Shown: positions 55,821 through 63,874 of the stretch, piece by piece
How positions within the stretch are numbered: position 1 is the first letter of the stretch
How the letters are laid out: the number at the start of each line of letters is the position of its first letter
Source of the DNA: an uncultured Bacteroides sp.
GTDB lineage: Bacteria; Bacteroidota; Bacteroidia; Bacteroidales; Bacteroidaceae
Length of the DNA: 64,000 nt
Assembly (NCBI RefSeq): GCF_963675905.1
Contig: NZ_OY780936.1
Coordinates: 2,613,946-2,677,945, forward strand
Direction: 5' to 3'
The notes under the pieces: model-generated
The model's input: only the letters and a program-made list of their open reading frames with translations
What the model was told of the DNA's origin: nothing
Databases searched by the model: none
Made by a program: the position numbers and the translations under genes

Positions 55821-56573
55821 CTAAAATAATTTCAGTCCTTTTGCAATCCGGCATGCTTCAATAGAATTATCCACATGGAGTTTCTCTAATATATTTTGCC
55901 TATGCCTGTTTACAGTATTTATACTTATGGATAAATCAGAAGCTATTTCTTTGCTCATTTTGCCTTTATCAATTAATTGCAAAATTTCTTTTTCTCTGTC
56001 AGACAATATATTATTTGTAGTTTGATTACCAGATTCAAGAATACGCCCATTGGCTGAGTTGATTATTATATTTCCCGAAGATGTATTTGTCGATAAATTG
56101 TAAAGACATAATGCCAGCCAGATGCTATCGTTTGACAGACTTGCTATATAGAACATTCTATGCAAAACCTGTACATACTTGCCTGAGCTATCACACATAC
56201 GTATATTGTTGGCAATGTGGTAATCCGTACGTTCTTTTTTTGGTATAGTCTTTAAAAAATTAAAAAAGCGAAGTTCTTGCAGATGTTTTTCCAATAAATC
56301 ATCCGGATGAATGCGGCTAAAAATATCTTCTTCCCATATAGAATGAATAATTTTCGTAGTACTTCGTTTAGCCAAACCAAATATTTCTGCCACTCCTCCA
56401 TAATAAATATAGCTTGTATTTGTTTTCATATCACTCAATACAGCTATCGAATTTTCTACACGTGCATAACTTAAAGCTATTTGTTTACATTCATCTAATC
56501 GGGCAGACAACTCTTGTTCTTTTATGAATTTTTGTTTTAGCAATTCATCATTCAACTTGTGTATAACGTCCAT
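55821..56573 (-). CDS. LuxR-family transcription regulator with PAS-like sensor part
   Basis: A 250-residue protein. The C-terminal ~65 residues are a LuxR/FixJ helix-turn-helix (ILSDREKEILQLIDKGKMSKE, then SINTVNRHRQNILEKLHV). The N-terminal ~170 residues contain a PAS-like section (IHPDDLLEKHLQELRFFNFLK and RMFYIASLSNDSIWLALCLYNL) as found in Bacteroidetes LuxR regulators. It is divergent from the DUF1349 gene and shares a 110-base control region with it, so it probably regulates that gene. The pair lies between two copies of the tyrA 3' end. Confidence 0.88.
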   Translation of the reverse strand: MDVIHKLNDELLKQKFIKEQELSARLDECKQIALSYARVENSIAVLSDMKTNTSYIYYGGVAEIFGLAKRSTTKIIHSIWEEDIFSRIHPDDLLEKHLQELRFFNFLKTIPKKERTDYHIANNIRMCDSSGKYVQVLHRMFYIASLSNDSIWLALCLYNLSTNTSSGNIIINSANGRILESGNQTTNNILSDREKEILQLIDKGKMSKEIASDLSISINTVNRHRQNILEKLHVDNSIEACRIAKGLKLF

Positions 56574-56606
56574 AATAGTAGATAAAAGAATGGTTATTAA
56601 TCAGTA

Positions 56607-56637
56607 TTGCCTTTTTATATACAAGCATTTACCTTTG
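56607..56637 (+). promoter_or_regulatory. Promoter of the DUF1349 gene
   Basis: TTG (56607-56609), 20 bases, then TACCTTTG (56630-56637). It excludes an in-frame codon at 56607 and favours ATG at 56685. It lies in the region shared with the divergent LuxR gene. Confidence 0.6.
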
Positions 56638-56684
56638 CAAAGGTAATTAAAACACATGGTTATTCTATTTTAGAGAAATTAAAT

Positions 56685-57344
56685 ATGAAAACAAATAAAA
56701 AAACTATTTCAATATTATTTGCGCTGCTTATTACACAAATAATATCTGCTCAAACATTAGAAAAGATGCAATGGTATAATGAACCCGAACAATGGGAAAT
56801 TAAGGATAAGACAGTTTCAATGTATGTTACTCCGCAAAGCGATTATTGGCGTATCTCGCATTATGGATTTACAGTTGATGACGCCCCTTTCTATTACTCA
56901 ACATACGGTGGCGAATTCGAAGCAAAAGTAAAGATTACAGGTGAGTATAAGGCACGATTCGACCAGGCCGGACTAATGCTCCGCATTGATCCTGAGAATT
57001 ACATTAAAGCTGGTATTGAGTTTGTAGACGGAAAATTTAATCTGAGCACAGTCGTTACTCATAAAACAAGCGACTGGAGTGTTATTACCATAGATAAGCC
57101 CGTTCCTTATATCTGGATTAAAGCCATCAGACGGTTGGATGCTGTTGAAATATTCTATTCGTTTGATGACAAAAGTTACATTATGATGCGGAATGCTTGG
57201 TTAAAAGATAACACTCCTTTAATGGTTGGAATCATGGCTGCCTGTCCTGATGGAAAAGGATTTAATGTAACATTCGAGCATTTCAAAGTGAAACATTTAC
57301 CTGATATGCGGAGATTGGAATGGTTGAAAAGGAATGCAGAATAA
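56685..57344 (+). CDS. Secreted DUF1349 (concanavalin-like) protein
   Basis: A 219-residue precursor with a signal peptide (ends QIISAQ). The mature part matches DUF1349, a jelly-roll concanavalin A-like fold: residues such as TPQSDYWRISHYGF, YYSTYGGEFEAKVKITGEY, DQAGLMLRID and FDDKSYIMMRNAWL. The fold can bind glycans; no catalytic residues are known. It is driven from the promoter at 56607-56637 and divergent from the LuxR regulator. Confidence 0.85.
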   Translation: MKTNKKTISILFALLITQIISAQTLEKMQWYNEPEQWEIKDKTVSMYVTPQSDYWRISHYGFTVDDAPFYYSTYGGEFEAKVKITGEYKARFDQAGLMLRIDPENYIKAGIEFVDGKFNLSTVVTHKTSDWSVITIDKPVPYIWIKAIRRLDAVEIFYSFDDKSYIMMRNAWLKDNTPLMVGIMAACPDGKGFNVTFEHFKVKHLPDMRRLEWLKRNAE

Positions 57345-57359
57345 TAGTTTGCATTACTG

Positions 57360-57553
57360 TTCAATACACCTCCTCCTGCCCAAATAGAGAATATACGTCG
57401 GGAGTAGAAAGAGATTCTGGAAATTATCACCAATAAGGATGCCGACAGATTGAAAAAGTATCTCACGAAAATTCGTAAGAACATTCAATAAACTTACAAC
57501 AAACAACCTAAAGGCTCAAAACGCATTCATTGCAATGCGATTTGAGCCTTTAT
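57360..57553 (+). pseudogene. Degraded duplicate of the tyrA 3' end and terminator
   Basis: An imperfect copy of 55610-55803, including the tyrA C-terminal codons and the terminator hairpin. It carries an in-frame TAG (CGGGAGTAG) where tyrA has GAG CTG, and has no start, so it is not translated as tyrA. The terminator (about 57509-57553) is intact and ends the DUF1349 transcript. Confidence 0.85.
57509..57553 (+). terminator. Terminator of the DUF1349 gene (duplicated hairpin)
   Basis: AAAGGCTCAAA and TTTGAGCCTTT enclose CGCATTCATTGCAATGCG, which itself pairs; seven T residues follow. The inner stem keeps pairing despite differences from copy 1. Confidence 0.85.
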
Positions 57554-57562
57554 TTTTTTGTG

Positions 57563-57618
57563 TCACAGGCTGTGAAACTATTAAAATGATAATATTATTT
57601 CCACCAGCTTGGTGGAAA
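57563..57618 (+). repeat. Two short palindromes upstream of the SusC gene
   Basis: TCACAG/CTGTGA (57563-57575, one-base centre) and TTTCCACCA/TGGTGGAAA (57598-57618, centre GCT) lie 22 bases apart in the gene-free stretch before the SusC gene. I recall similar palindromes in other Bacteroides intergenic regions. They could be protein sites or part of a leader. Confidence 0.55.
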
Positions 57619-57778
57619 AATTCCTTGGATACATAACCTTTAATTTCTATAACTTACTTATTACCATGAAACCAGTTAAGTACATTATTATTCAAATTGT
57701 AAAACTAAGAAAAATCATTTTATCAAAAAAAGGAAAAACTTTTTCATTCTTATTTCTTAAAAATAAACAGACTATTAA

Positions 57779-57786
57779 TAACTTTG
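57779..57786 (+). promoter_or_regulatory. -7 box of the SusC gene
   Basis: TAACTTTG, a full match, 57 bases before the ATG at 57843. No clear -33 box. An earlier in-frame ATG at 57816 is possible but gives a poor signal peptide. Confidence 0.5.
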
Positions 57787-57842
57787 CAAAATATTAGAGT
57801 AAAGTAAGTATTATTATGAGATTTATCTTTATTAGTGAATTT

Positions 57843-60800
57843 ATGAAAAAAACATTGATGTTGTTATTGACATACTTTTTTGTAGGTATTAATCTGGTAA
57901 CCGCCCAAAATCAAAAAGTAACAGGAGTTGTTATTTGGGAAGATGATGGGCAACCTGTTATTGGAGCGTCCATATTAGTGAAGGGTACAACTGTTGGAAC
58001 TATCAGTGATATTGATGGTAATTTTACGCTGTTTAATGTTCCAGGTTCGGCAAAATCTTTAGTTGTTTCATTTATTGGAATGAAATCAGTAGAAGTTGCA
58101 GTTAAACCAACAGTAAAAGTTATTCTTGCATCTGATGCACAAGTTGTTGATAAAGTCGTTGTAACGGCTTTAGGTATTTCTCGTAAGAAGAGAACTTTGG
58201 GATATTCTGTTTCTGAGATCTCTGGAGATGAAATGTTGAAGGCTCGTGGTGGTGTAAGCAACCCGGTTAACTCATTGCAAGGTAAAATTGCCGGATTACA
58301 GATTCAAAGTGGATCGGGTACTATGGGTGGTTCTTCTAAAATACTCATTCGTGGTGTACAATCAATTTCTGGAAATAACCAGCCATTATTCATTATTGAT
58401 GGTGTGCCTATTGAAGGTACGGACTATAATAGTACAGACACTCAAATAGGTGATGGTGGTTATGATTATGGTAACCTGGTTCAGGATATTAACCCAGATG
58501 ATATTGAGAATATATCTGTTTTGAAAGGTCCTAATGCTTCTGCTCTTTATGGTTCTCGTGCAACAAATGGTGTTGTTATGATTACCACGAAGAAAGCTAA
58601 AAAAGAAGATGGATATGGCGTTACATTCAACTCTTCTGTTGGTTTAGAAATTGTGAATAAATTACCGAAGATGCAAAAGCTATATGGTGGTGGTTATTAT
58701 GGATTCAAATACATAGATATCAACGGGAAGAGTTATTTGTATCCGGATATGGCTACTGATGCAAGTTGGGGTGATAAATACGAAGGTCAGGAATTCGTTT
58801 CATGGCTTGATTTAGCAAAATGGGAAGATGGTGGAAAAGTAGGAAATCCAACAACTTCCAAATGGAATGCTCCTAAACATGATATCGATGATTTCTTCGA
58901 AACAGGGGTTTCATTTACTAATAACATTGCTGTAAGTCAGGCAACAGATAGAGCAAATGTACGTATATCATATACTAATTCAGATCTTACTGGTTATATG
59001 CCTAACAGTTCTTTAACAAAGAATATTTTTAATGCTTCTGCTTCTACTGTAAGTGCAGATAAACGTTTGGAAGTATTCACTAACGTAACTTACTTTAATT
59101 CAAGAGCAAAAGGACGTCCAGAAACTGGAAACGGTGATAACAATGTTATGAAGCAATTCATTCAATGGGGACACCGTGAACTTGATATGAAAGAATTGAA
59201 GAGTATGTATATAAACTCAATCGGACATCAGGTAAACTGGAACCGTGCAGGATGGGATGACCCAACTCCTGCGTATTGCAATAACCCATATTGGTCACGT
59301 TATATGAATTATGAAAATGATTCACGTAACCGTATTTATGGCAATGTTGGATTGAGCTACAAAATTCTGGATAACTTAAAGTTCCAGTATAAAGCAAATG
59401 TTGATTTCTTTGTTGACAAACAATACGAACGTAATGCTGTTTATTCTCACGAGCTATCTCGTTACTCTGAAATGTCTCGTCAACAGATTGAAACCAACCA
59501 TGAATTTATGTTGTCATACAATTCTCGTTTTAAGAGCGATTTCTCATTTGATGCCAACGTTGGTTCAAACTTTATGAACTGCAGATATGAGTATATATTC
59601 GGTGAAACAGATGGTGGATTAGCAATTCCTTTGCTCTATAACTTAAAGAACACTGTTAAACCTGCAAGATCTGAGAACTATTTAGGTAAGAAATCTATAA
59701 GTTCTGTTTTTGCAAATGCTACGCTAGGGTATAAAAATACCTATTATTTAGATATGACTTTACGTAATGACTGGTCATCAATATTACCAAGCGGTAACAA
59801 CTCTTACATGCATCCATCAGTTACTGGTAGTTTTGTGTTCTCTGAATTATTGAAGGATAAAACTCCATGGCTTAGTTTTGGTAAATTGGGGTTGAGCTAT
59901 GCTCATACAGCTAATTCAGAAACTACCTCAATAAATAGTGATCTAAAACCAGAGTCTACAATTTCTTATGAAGCAGGTCTTGAAATGTCTTTTTTGAATA
60001 ACCGTTTTGGCTTTGAAGCAACAATCTATTCAAGTGAAACAAAAAATCTGACTTTTCCTATAAAAGGTACATATATACAATATATTGCAAACTCTGGGGT
60101 AATGAGTAATAAAGGTGTAGAATTATCACTTCATGGAACTCCGGTGAAGACTGCAAATTTTTCTTGGGTATCATCACTGGTTTTGGCATCTAATAAAAAC
60201 AAAGTTAAGAAACTAGCTGATGGATTAATAAGTTATTACATAGCTAGAACTCCTCATAATATTTTAATTGGTGCTTCCGTAGGAAAAGAATACGGAACTA
60301 TTGAGGGTACCAATTTTGTATATGATGATAAAGGTAATAAAGTAATCGGTGAAGATGGAACTTATGCTTCTACTTATGATATCCAAAATCTTGGAAAAGT
60401 CTATCCAGACTTTACAGGTGGGTGGAGTAATACATTCCACTACAAGAATTTTGATTTAAGTGTATTACTTGACTTCTCAAAAGGTGGACATTATTTCTCT
60501 ACTTCTTATATGTGGGGTATGTATTCTGGTATGCTTGAGGAAACAGCTGCTATAAATGAAAACGGAATGAATATCCGTGAATCAATCGCTAATGGCGGTG
60601 GTGTATTGTTGAAAGGAGTATTGGCTGACGGAACTGTAAATACTAAACGTATTGATGCAAGAACCTATGGTAATCAATATTCTACAGGACCTGCTGCACA
60701 AAATGTATTTAAATCTGATTATTTGAAATTGCGTGAAATAAACATTGGTTATACTATACCTTTAAGTAATTCTTATTTTATCAAATCGTTCCGCATAGCA

Positions 60801-60953
60801 GCTTACGGACGTAACTTAGCTATTTGGGGACCAGATGTTAAACACTTTGACCCCGAAGCAACAAATACAAGCTCTGGCAATATTCAGGGGATAGAAGGTG
60901 GTACTTTACCTTCAGTTGCTAACTACGGTCTAAACTTTAGCTTGAAATTCTAA
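57843..60953 (+). CDS. SusC-like TonB-dependent outer membrane receptor
   Basis: A 1036-residue outer membrane protein. Signal peptide (MKKTLMLLLTYFF...), then a carboxypeptidase-regulatory-like Ig domain (VTGVVIWEDDGQPVIGASI, about 20-105), the plug (KIAGLQIQSGSGTMGGSSKI, RGVQSISG, LFIIDGVPIEG, GPNASALYGSRATNGVV), and a 22-strand barrel ending NYGLNFSLKF. SusC proteins import glycans or peptides with a SusD lid, powered by TonB. No susD gene lies within the following 3 kb, so this one is alone. A terminator follows. Confidence 0.92.
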   Translation: MKKTLMLLLTYFFVGINLVTAQNQKVTGVVIWEDDGQPVIGASILVKGTTVGTISDIDGNFTLFNVPGSAKSLVVSFIGMKSVEVAVKPTVKVILASDAQVVDKVVVTALGISRKKRTLGYSVSEISGDEMLKARGGVSNPVNSLQGKIAGLQIQSGSGTMGGSSKILIRGVQSISGNNQPLFIIDGVPIEGTDYNSTDTQIGDGGYDYGNLVQDINPDDIENISVLKGPNASALYGSRATNGVVMITTKKAKKEDGYGVTFNSSVGLEIVNKLPKMQKLYGGGYYGFKYIDINGKSYLYPDMATDASWGDKYEGQEFVSWLDLAKWEDGGKVGNPTTSKWNAPKHDIDDFFETGVSFTNNIAVSQATDRANVRISYTNSDLTGYMPNSSLTKNIFNASASTVSADKRLEVFTNVTYFNSRAKGRPETGNGDNNVMKQFIQWGHRELDMKELKSMYINSIGHQVNWNRAGWDDPTPAYCNNPYWSRYMNYENDSRNRIYGNVGLSYKILDNLKFQYKANVDFFVDKQYERNAVYSHELSRYSEMSRQQIETNHEFMLSYNSRFKSDFSFDANVGSNFMNCRYEYIFGETDGGLAIPLLYNLKNTVKPARSENYLGKKSISSVFANATLGYKNTYYLDMTLRNDWSSILPSGNNSYMHPSVTGSFVFSELLKDKTPWLSFGKLGLSYAHTANSETTSINSDLKPESTISYEAGLEMSFLNNRFGFEATIYSSETKNLTFPIKGTYIQYIANSGVMSNKGVELSLHGTPVKTANFSWVSSLVLASNKNKVKKLADGLISYYIARTPHNILIGASVGKEYGTIEGTNFVYDDKGNKVIGEDGTYASTYDIQNLGKVYPDFTGGWSNTFHYKNFDLSVLLDFSKGGHYFSTSYMWGMYSGMLEETAAINENGMNIRESIANGGGVLLKGVLADGTVNTKRIDARTYGNQYSTGPAAQNVFKSDYLKLREINIGYTIPLSNSYFIKSFRIAAYGRNLAIWGPDVKHFDPEATNTSSGNIQGIEGGTLPSVANYGLNFSLKF

Positions 60954-60990
60954 CAGAAGTCGATTCTGAAGAAATACAATGAACTATCAA

Positions 60991-61049
60991 TTAATAATCC
61001 TGTGATAAACAAAAAGCTATTTAGCTTATGTATATTGCAGGATTATTAA
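60991..61049 (+). terminator. Terminator behind the SusC gene
   Basis: TTAATAATCCTG and CAGGATTATTAA pair over a 35-base loop that itself contains AAGCT/AGCTT. No long T-run follows, so it is a moderate candidate. Confidence 0.55.
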
Positions 61050-61090
61050 TTTCATCTATTCATAAATTTAATCAGCGTTAAACAATACAA

Positions 61091-61318
61091 TTATAGTATG
61101 CTGATTTCTTCCTCCGTTATTTCTTTAAAACGAGGAATCTCAACTCCATCTCTGATTATAGTCTCAAAAAACATTTTCTCTGGACGAACCCAGAATCCTT
61201 TTTCACCATATAATGCCTGATAAACAACCATCCGTTCTAATGTCTCACTATCCTTGGCAACTGTTATCATCTTATACAAGCCTCCTTTAAAATGGCGGAA
61301 ATATCTTTCTTTATTCAT
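61091..61318 (-). CDS. DUF1653 family protein
   Basis: A 75-residue protein with the family signature RYFRHFKGGLYKMITVAKDSE, then VVYQALYGEKGFWVRPEKMFFE and PRFKEI. DUF1653 proteins are small cytoplasmic proteins of unknown role, often next to nucleotide-related genes. It is a single gene convergent with the SusC gene. Confidence 0.88.
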   Translation of the reverse strand: MNKERYFRHFKGGLYKMITVAKDSETLERMVVYQALYGEKGFWVRPEKMFFETIIRDGVEIPRFKEITEEEISIL

Positions 61319-61910
61319 GATTTTACTTTTTATATTCTAAAACACTCCTTCTGTTTGAACTATCCGGAATTTCCAGATAGTTGCTTCGGGTTCTAGCTCT
61401 CCATTACCAATAATATTCTTTATTACTCTTTGTTATATCCAAAGACTCCATTAATAAAGGAGCAATATATAAAGAAAGCGTTGCATATCAAAGAAAGAAA
61501 GCAAGAATATGATCAAATTGATTATATGTGCATAATTGAATAAAATTAAACAGACTATTCTATTTTTTAGGCTATATATTAAATAGATTTACTATCTTTG
61601 TTAATAATAAATAACAAAAAAAACATTTAAACAGGCATTCAATAAAATTGAATTATGTGGTCTAAATTTTTAATATCAACGTATAATGCACTAATATAAG
61701 ACATTAGAAATATTGATTAGAAATTAAGAACACGAAAAGCTACGATTCCTAAGAAAAATGAGGCTAAATTGAAAGATTTTTGTTCGTTTATTAATAATTC
61801 ATATAAAATTGGGATATATATAAAAAATTGATTTTACTCTGTCTTTTTCATTTTAAGTTTGATTTAAACACGAGCTGAAAGAGAGTAAAACAATAAATAA
61901 ACTAAAAAGT
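61319..61910. other. Gene-free AT-rich stretch with a candidate promoter
   Basis: About 590 bases without a supported gene. A TATCTTTG box at 61593-61600 points right, about 310 bases before the cassette's first ATG, so a long leader or small RNA is possible. No hairpin or family was recognised. Confidence 0.4.
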
Positions 61911-62219
61911 ATGGAAAATAGAAATGACGTTATTCGTAAATTGAGATCTGTAGGAATAAATACCTTTATAAAGTATTATAATGAATTTGAACGAAAACTG
62001 GACCGAAAGGACTTGTTAGAAATCTTTGGAAAGAACTCTGAAAAATGGAAGGACAGTGCTTCAAATACAAAAATAACTACTGGAAAGTGGCTTTTTCGTA
62101 CTGGCAATAATGTAGAAGCACTGGAATATATTGTTTATGAAGCAAATGTAAATACAATAGGAATTGAAACAAAAGCTAAAGCAGAAGCTATTTTGGATGC
62201 TATAAAAAATAAAAGATGA
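61911..62219 (+). CDS. Uncharacterised protein, first gene of an HNH cassette (102 residues)
   Basis: A soluble, basic 102-residue protein (MENRNDVIRKLRSVGINTFIK...). No family recognised; the end (ETKAKAEAILDAIKNKR) is helical. It overlaps the next gene by ATGA, so the two are coupled. Its low GC and lack of housekeeping neighbours suggest acquired DNA. Confidence 0.6.
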   Translation: MENRNDVIRKLRSVGINTFIKYYNEFERKLDRKDLLEIFGKNSEKWKDSASNTKITTGKWLFRTGNNVEALEYIVYEANVNTIGIETKAKAEAILDAIKNKR

Positions 62220-62467
62220 ACAACTATAAATTCAAGCCTTATATCTGGATGATATTCGACTATAAGGGCACTTCGGCTATTGGAAGAACTATATATGGTA
62301 AGAACAAAGAGGAATTAATAGCTTTCGTTACAGAAACCGGTAAGCAAGATTGTATTCCTTGCTCTGAAATTGAACGACCAAGGATATTAAATATCCTAAG
62401 TAAAAAAGAACATGATAAAGACAGTCACCGCTATTTCATGAATGGGATAGAGGGTGGAGAAGCTTAA
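62216..62467 (+). CDS. Uncharacterised protein, second gene of the cassette (83 residues)
   Basis: An 83-residue soluble protein with aromatic N-terminal residues (KFKPYIWMIFDYKG) and a CIPC motif near residue 45 (one CxxC). No family recognised. Coupled to both neighbours. Confidence 0.55.
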   Translation: MNNYKFKPYIWMIFDYKGTSAIGRTIYGKNKEELIAFVTETGKQDCIPCSEIERPRILNILSKKEHDKDSHRYFMNGIEGGEA

Positions 62468-62498
62468 TCAAATATATAACAAACAAAAAAATAATACT

Positions 62499-63137
62499 AT
62501 GGCAAAATTAGAATGTACAGAAGAAGAGTTTACAAGTTTCATCGGCCCCTTAATTAGAAATAAAGTTCAGTCTATTACAAAGAAAGAAAAAGCAGAACAA
62601 AAGGGAAAATGCAGGTTATGCAGAAAGAAAGAAGAACTTCAGGCTGCACATATTTTAGGTCATGATAGACCAACAGTTATAAAAGAAGCTTTGGAAAGTT
62701 ATCGTAAGAAAGACCAAAATTATTATATTATAGAAGATTTAGCAAAAGCTATAGATGATATTCATATAGCTCATTTACCTATAAATAAGAAATTCGTTTT
62801 TTTGTGTCCAGACTGTCATCGTCAATATGATAAGCTTGATGATAACAGGAAAGATAATAAAGATTATATAAGAGCAATATTTGAATTTCTGAATGCAAAA
62901 AAGAATGTTTTATCTGATGAGTTACTGGCAGAGTTATTAGATAAGGATTATTCAAAGCAAAAGATTGGCTTTGATTTTCCTGTTCTATCACTAAACCGTG
63001 AAGTCAATAAAGAGCGCTATTATGCAACTCCAATTTCTTTAAATAACAAAGATTATTATCTATGTAATCATCTTTATGATAAACAAAGAAAAGCTTTGGT
63101 AGAATGGATTAATTATATTTTAATATCTGATAAGTAA
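62499..63137 (+). CDS. HNH-like nuclease candidate, third gene of the cassette
   Basis: A 212-residue protein with an HNH-type layout: CRLCRKKEELQAAHILGHDRP, then about 50 residues on FVFLCPDCHRQYDKLDD. The two CxxC pairs, the AAH and the HRxYD agree with zinc-stabilised HNH endonucleases. ATG at 62499 is preferred to an in-frame GTG at 62454 because the latter lies within the preceding gene. Nuclease activity is inferred from the motif alone. Confidence 0.65.
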   Translation: MAKLECTEEEFTSFIGPLIRNKVQSITKKEKAEQKGKCRLCRKKEELQAAHILGHDRPTVIKEALESYRKKDQNYYIIEDLAKAIDDIHIAHLPINKKFVFLCPDCHRQYDKLDDNRKDNKDYIRAIFEFLNAKKNVLSDELLAELLDKDYSKQKIGFDFPVLSLNREVNKERYYATPISLNNKDYYLCNHLYDKQRKALVEWINYILISDK

Positions 63138-63241
63138 AACGCTTATTTTTCGTAACATATTACAAAATATAAAAGTTAAATAAGAAAGGACTTTTCCTCA
63201 CATCCATAAACCACTATAAATAAGCCAAATAAAAATCACCA

Positions 63242-63378
63242 GGTGTCAGAGGTGTCAGTAAAAAAGCCTATTTCTCCATTCCAGAAAATAAATTTTAAAA
63301 ATTCTGCAAATTGCGGAATTATTAAAATCTAATTTCTCAGAACGAAAAAAGTATTATTTTACTGACACCTCTGACACC
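63242..63378. repeat. Palindromic element A (137 bp)
   Basis: The ends are a 22-bp perfect inverted repeat, GGTGTCAGAGGTGTCAGT plus AAAA, whose arm is itself a near-tandem of GGTGTCAG. Inside, AATTCTGCAA/TTGCGGAATT forms a second hairpin. No gene. Confidence 0.8.
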
Positions 63379-63433
63379 CATAAATAAAAAAAAGTCTAAT
63401 AATCAACACATTACAAAATACACAACTACAAAA

Positions 63434-63572
63434 GTGGTGTAGATGGTGTAGATAAAAAGACTATTTTAGCTTTCCACAGAATTAATTTCAAAAATTCTGC
63501 AAATTGCAGAATTTTTGAAATTATATTTTCCAGAATAAAAAAAGAGCTTTTTTAGTACACCATCTACACCAC
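63434..63572. repeat. Palindromic element B (139 bp)
   Basis: Ends are the 17-bp perfect inverted repeat GTGGTGTAGATGGTGTA, again a tandem (GGTGTAGAT twice). Inside is AATTCTGCAA/TTGCAGAATT. Same architecture and nearly the same core word as element A, but the arm sequence differs. Confidence 0.8.
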
Positions 63573-63781
63573 GCAAAATATAACCACCTGATTATCAGAT
63601 GCAATATTTTCTACAACTTAGCAAGACGAACAAATCAGGAAGAAAAAGTCAACCGTTATCAGAGGAAAAGAGAAAAGAAGTCTACAGAAAACAGGGCTAG
63701 GAACACTAAACAACAGCCGTAATAGGGTTAATGAAAGAGAAGTGTAAGATTAGGAAAGCAAAGGCGAGAGGATACCAAAAA

Positions 63782-63847
63782 CATGTACATGTTTGGATCC
63801 AATCATGTACAAGATTGAACTCAAACATGTACATGATTGGAAAATGA
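63782..63847. repeat. 22-bp direct repeat array, three units
   Basis: CATGTAC starts at 63782, 63804 and 63826, exactly 22 bases apart. Two of the three copies extend to the palindrome ACATGTACAT. The bases between vary (TTTGGATCC, AAGATTGAACTC). The array lies 27 bases from the stop of the next gene, which reads towards it. Confidence 0.75.
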
Positions 63848-63874
63848 TAACCTTATGAAATGGTTAGTTTCCGG

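Larger units (their letters stand above)
63138..63874. other. Gene-free region with structured repeats
   Basis: About 740 bases holding two palindromic elements (63242-63378, 63434-63572), then ~200 bases of nothing recognised, then a three-unit 22-bp array (63782-63847), before the end of an unrelated gene. Confidence 0.6.

Noticed and set aside
63242-63572. CRISPR array
   Set aside because: Only two elements of ~138 bp with internal pairing, no short direct repeats with unique spacers, and no cas genes.
63782-63847. CRISPR repeat
   Set aside because: 22-base step leaves no room for a spacer of usual size.
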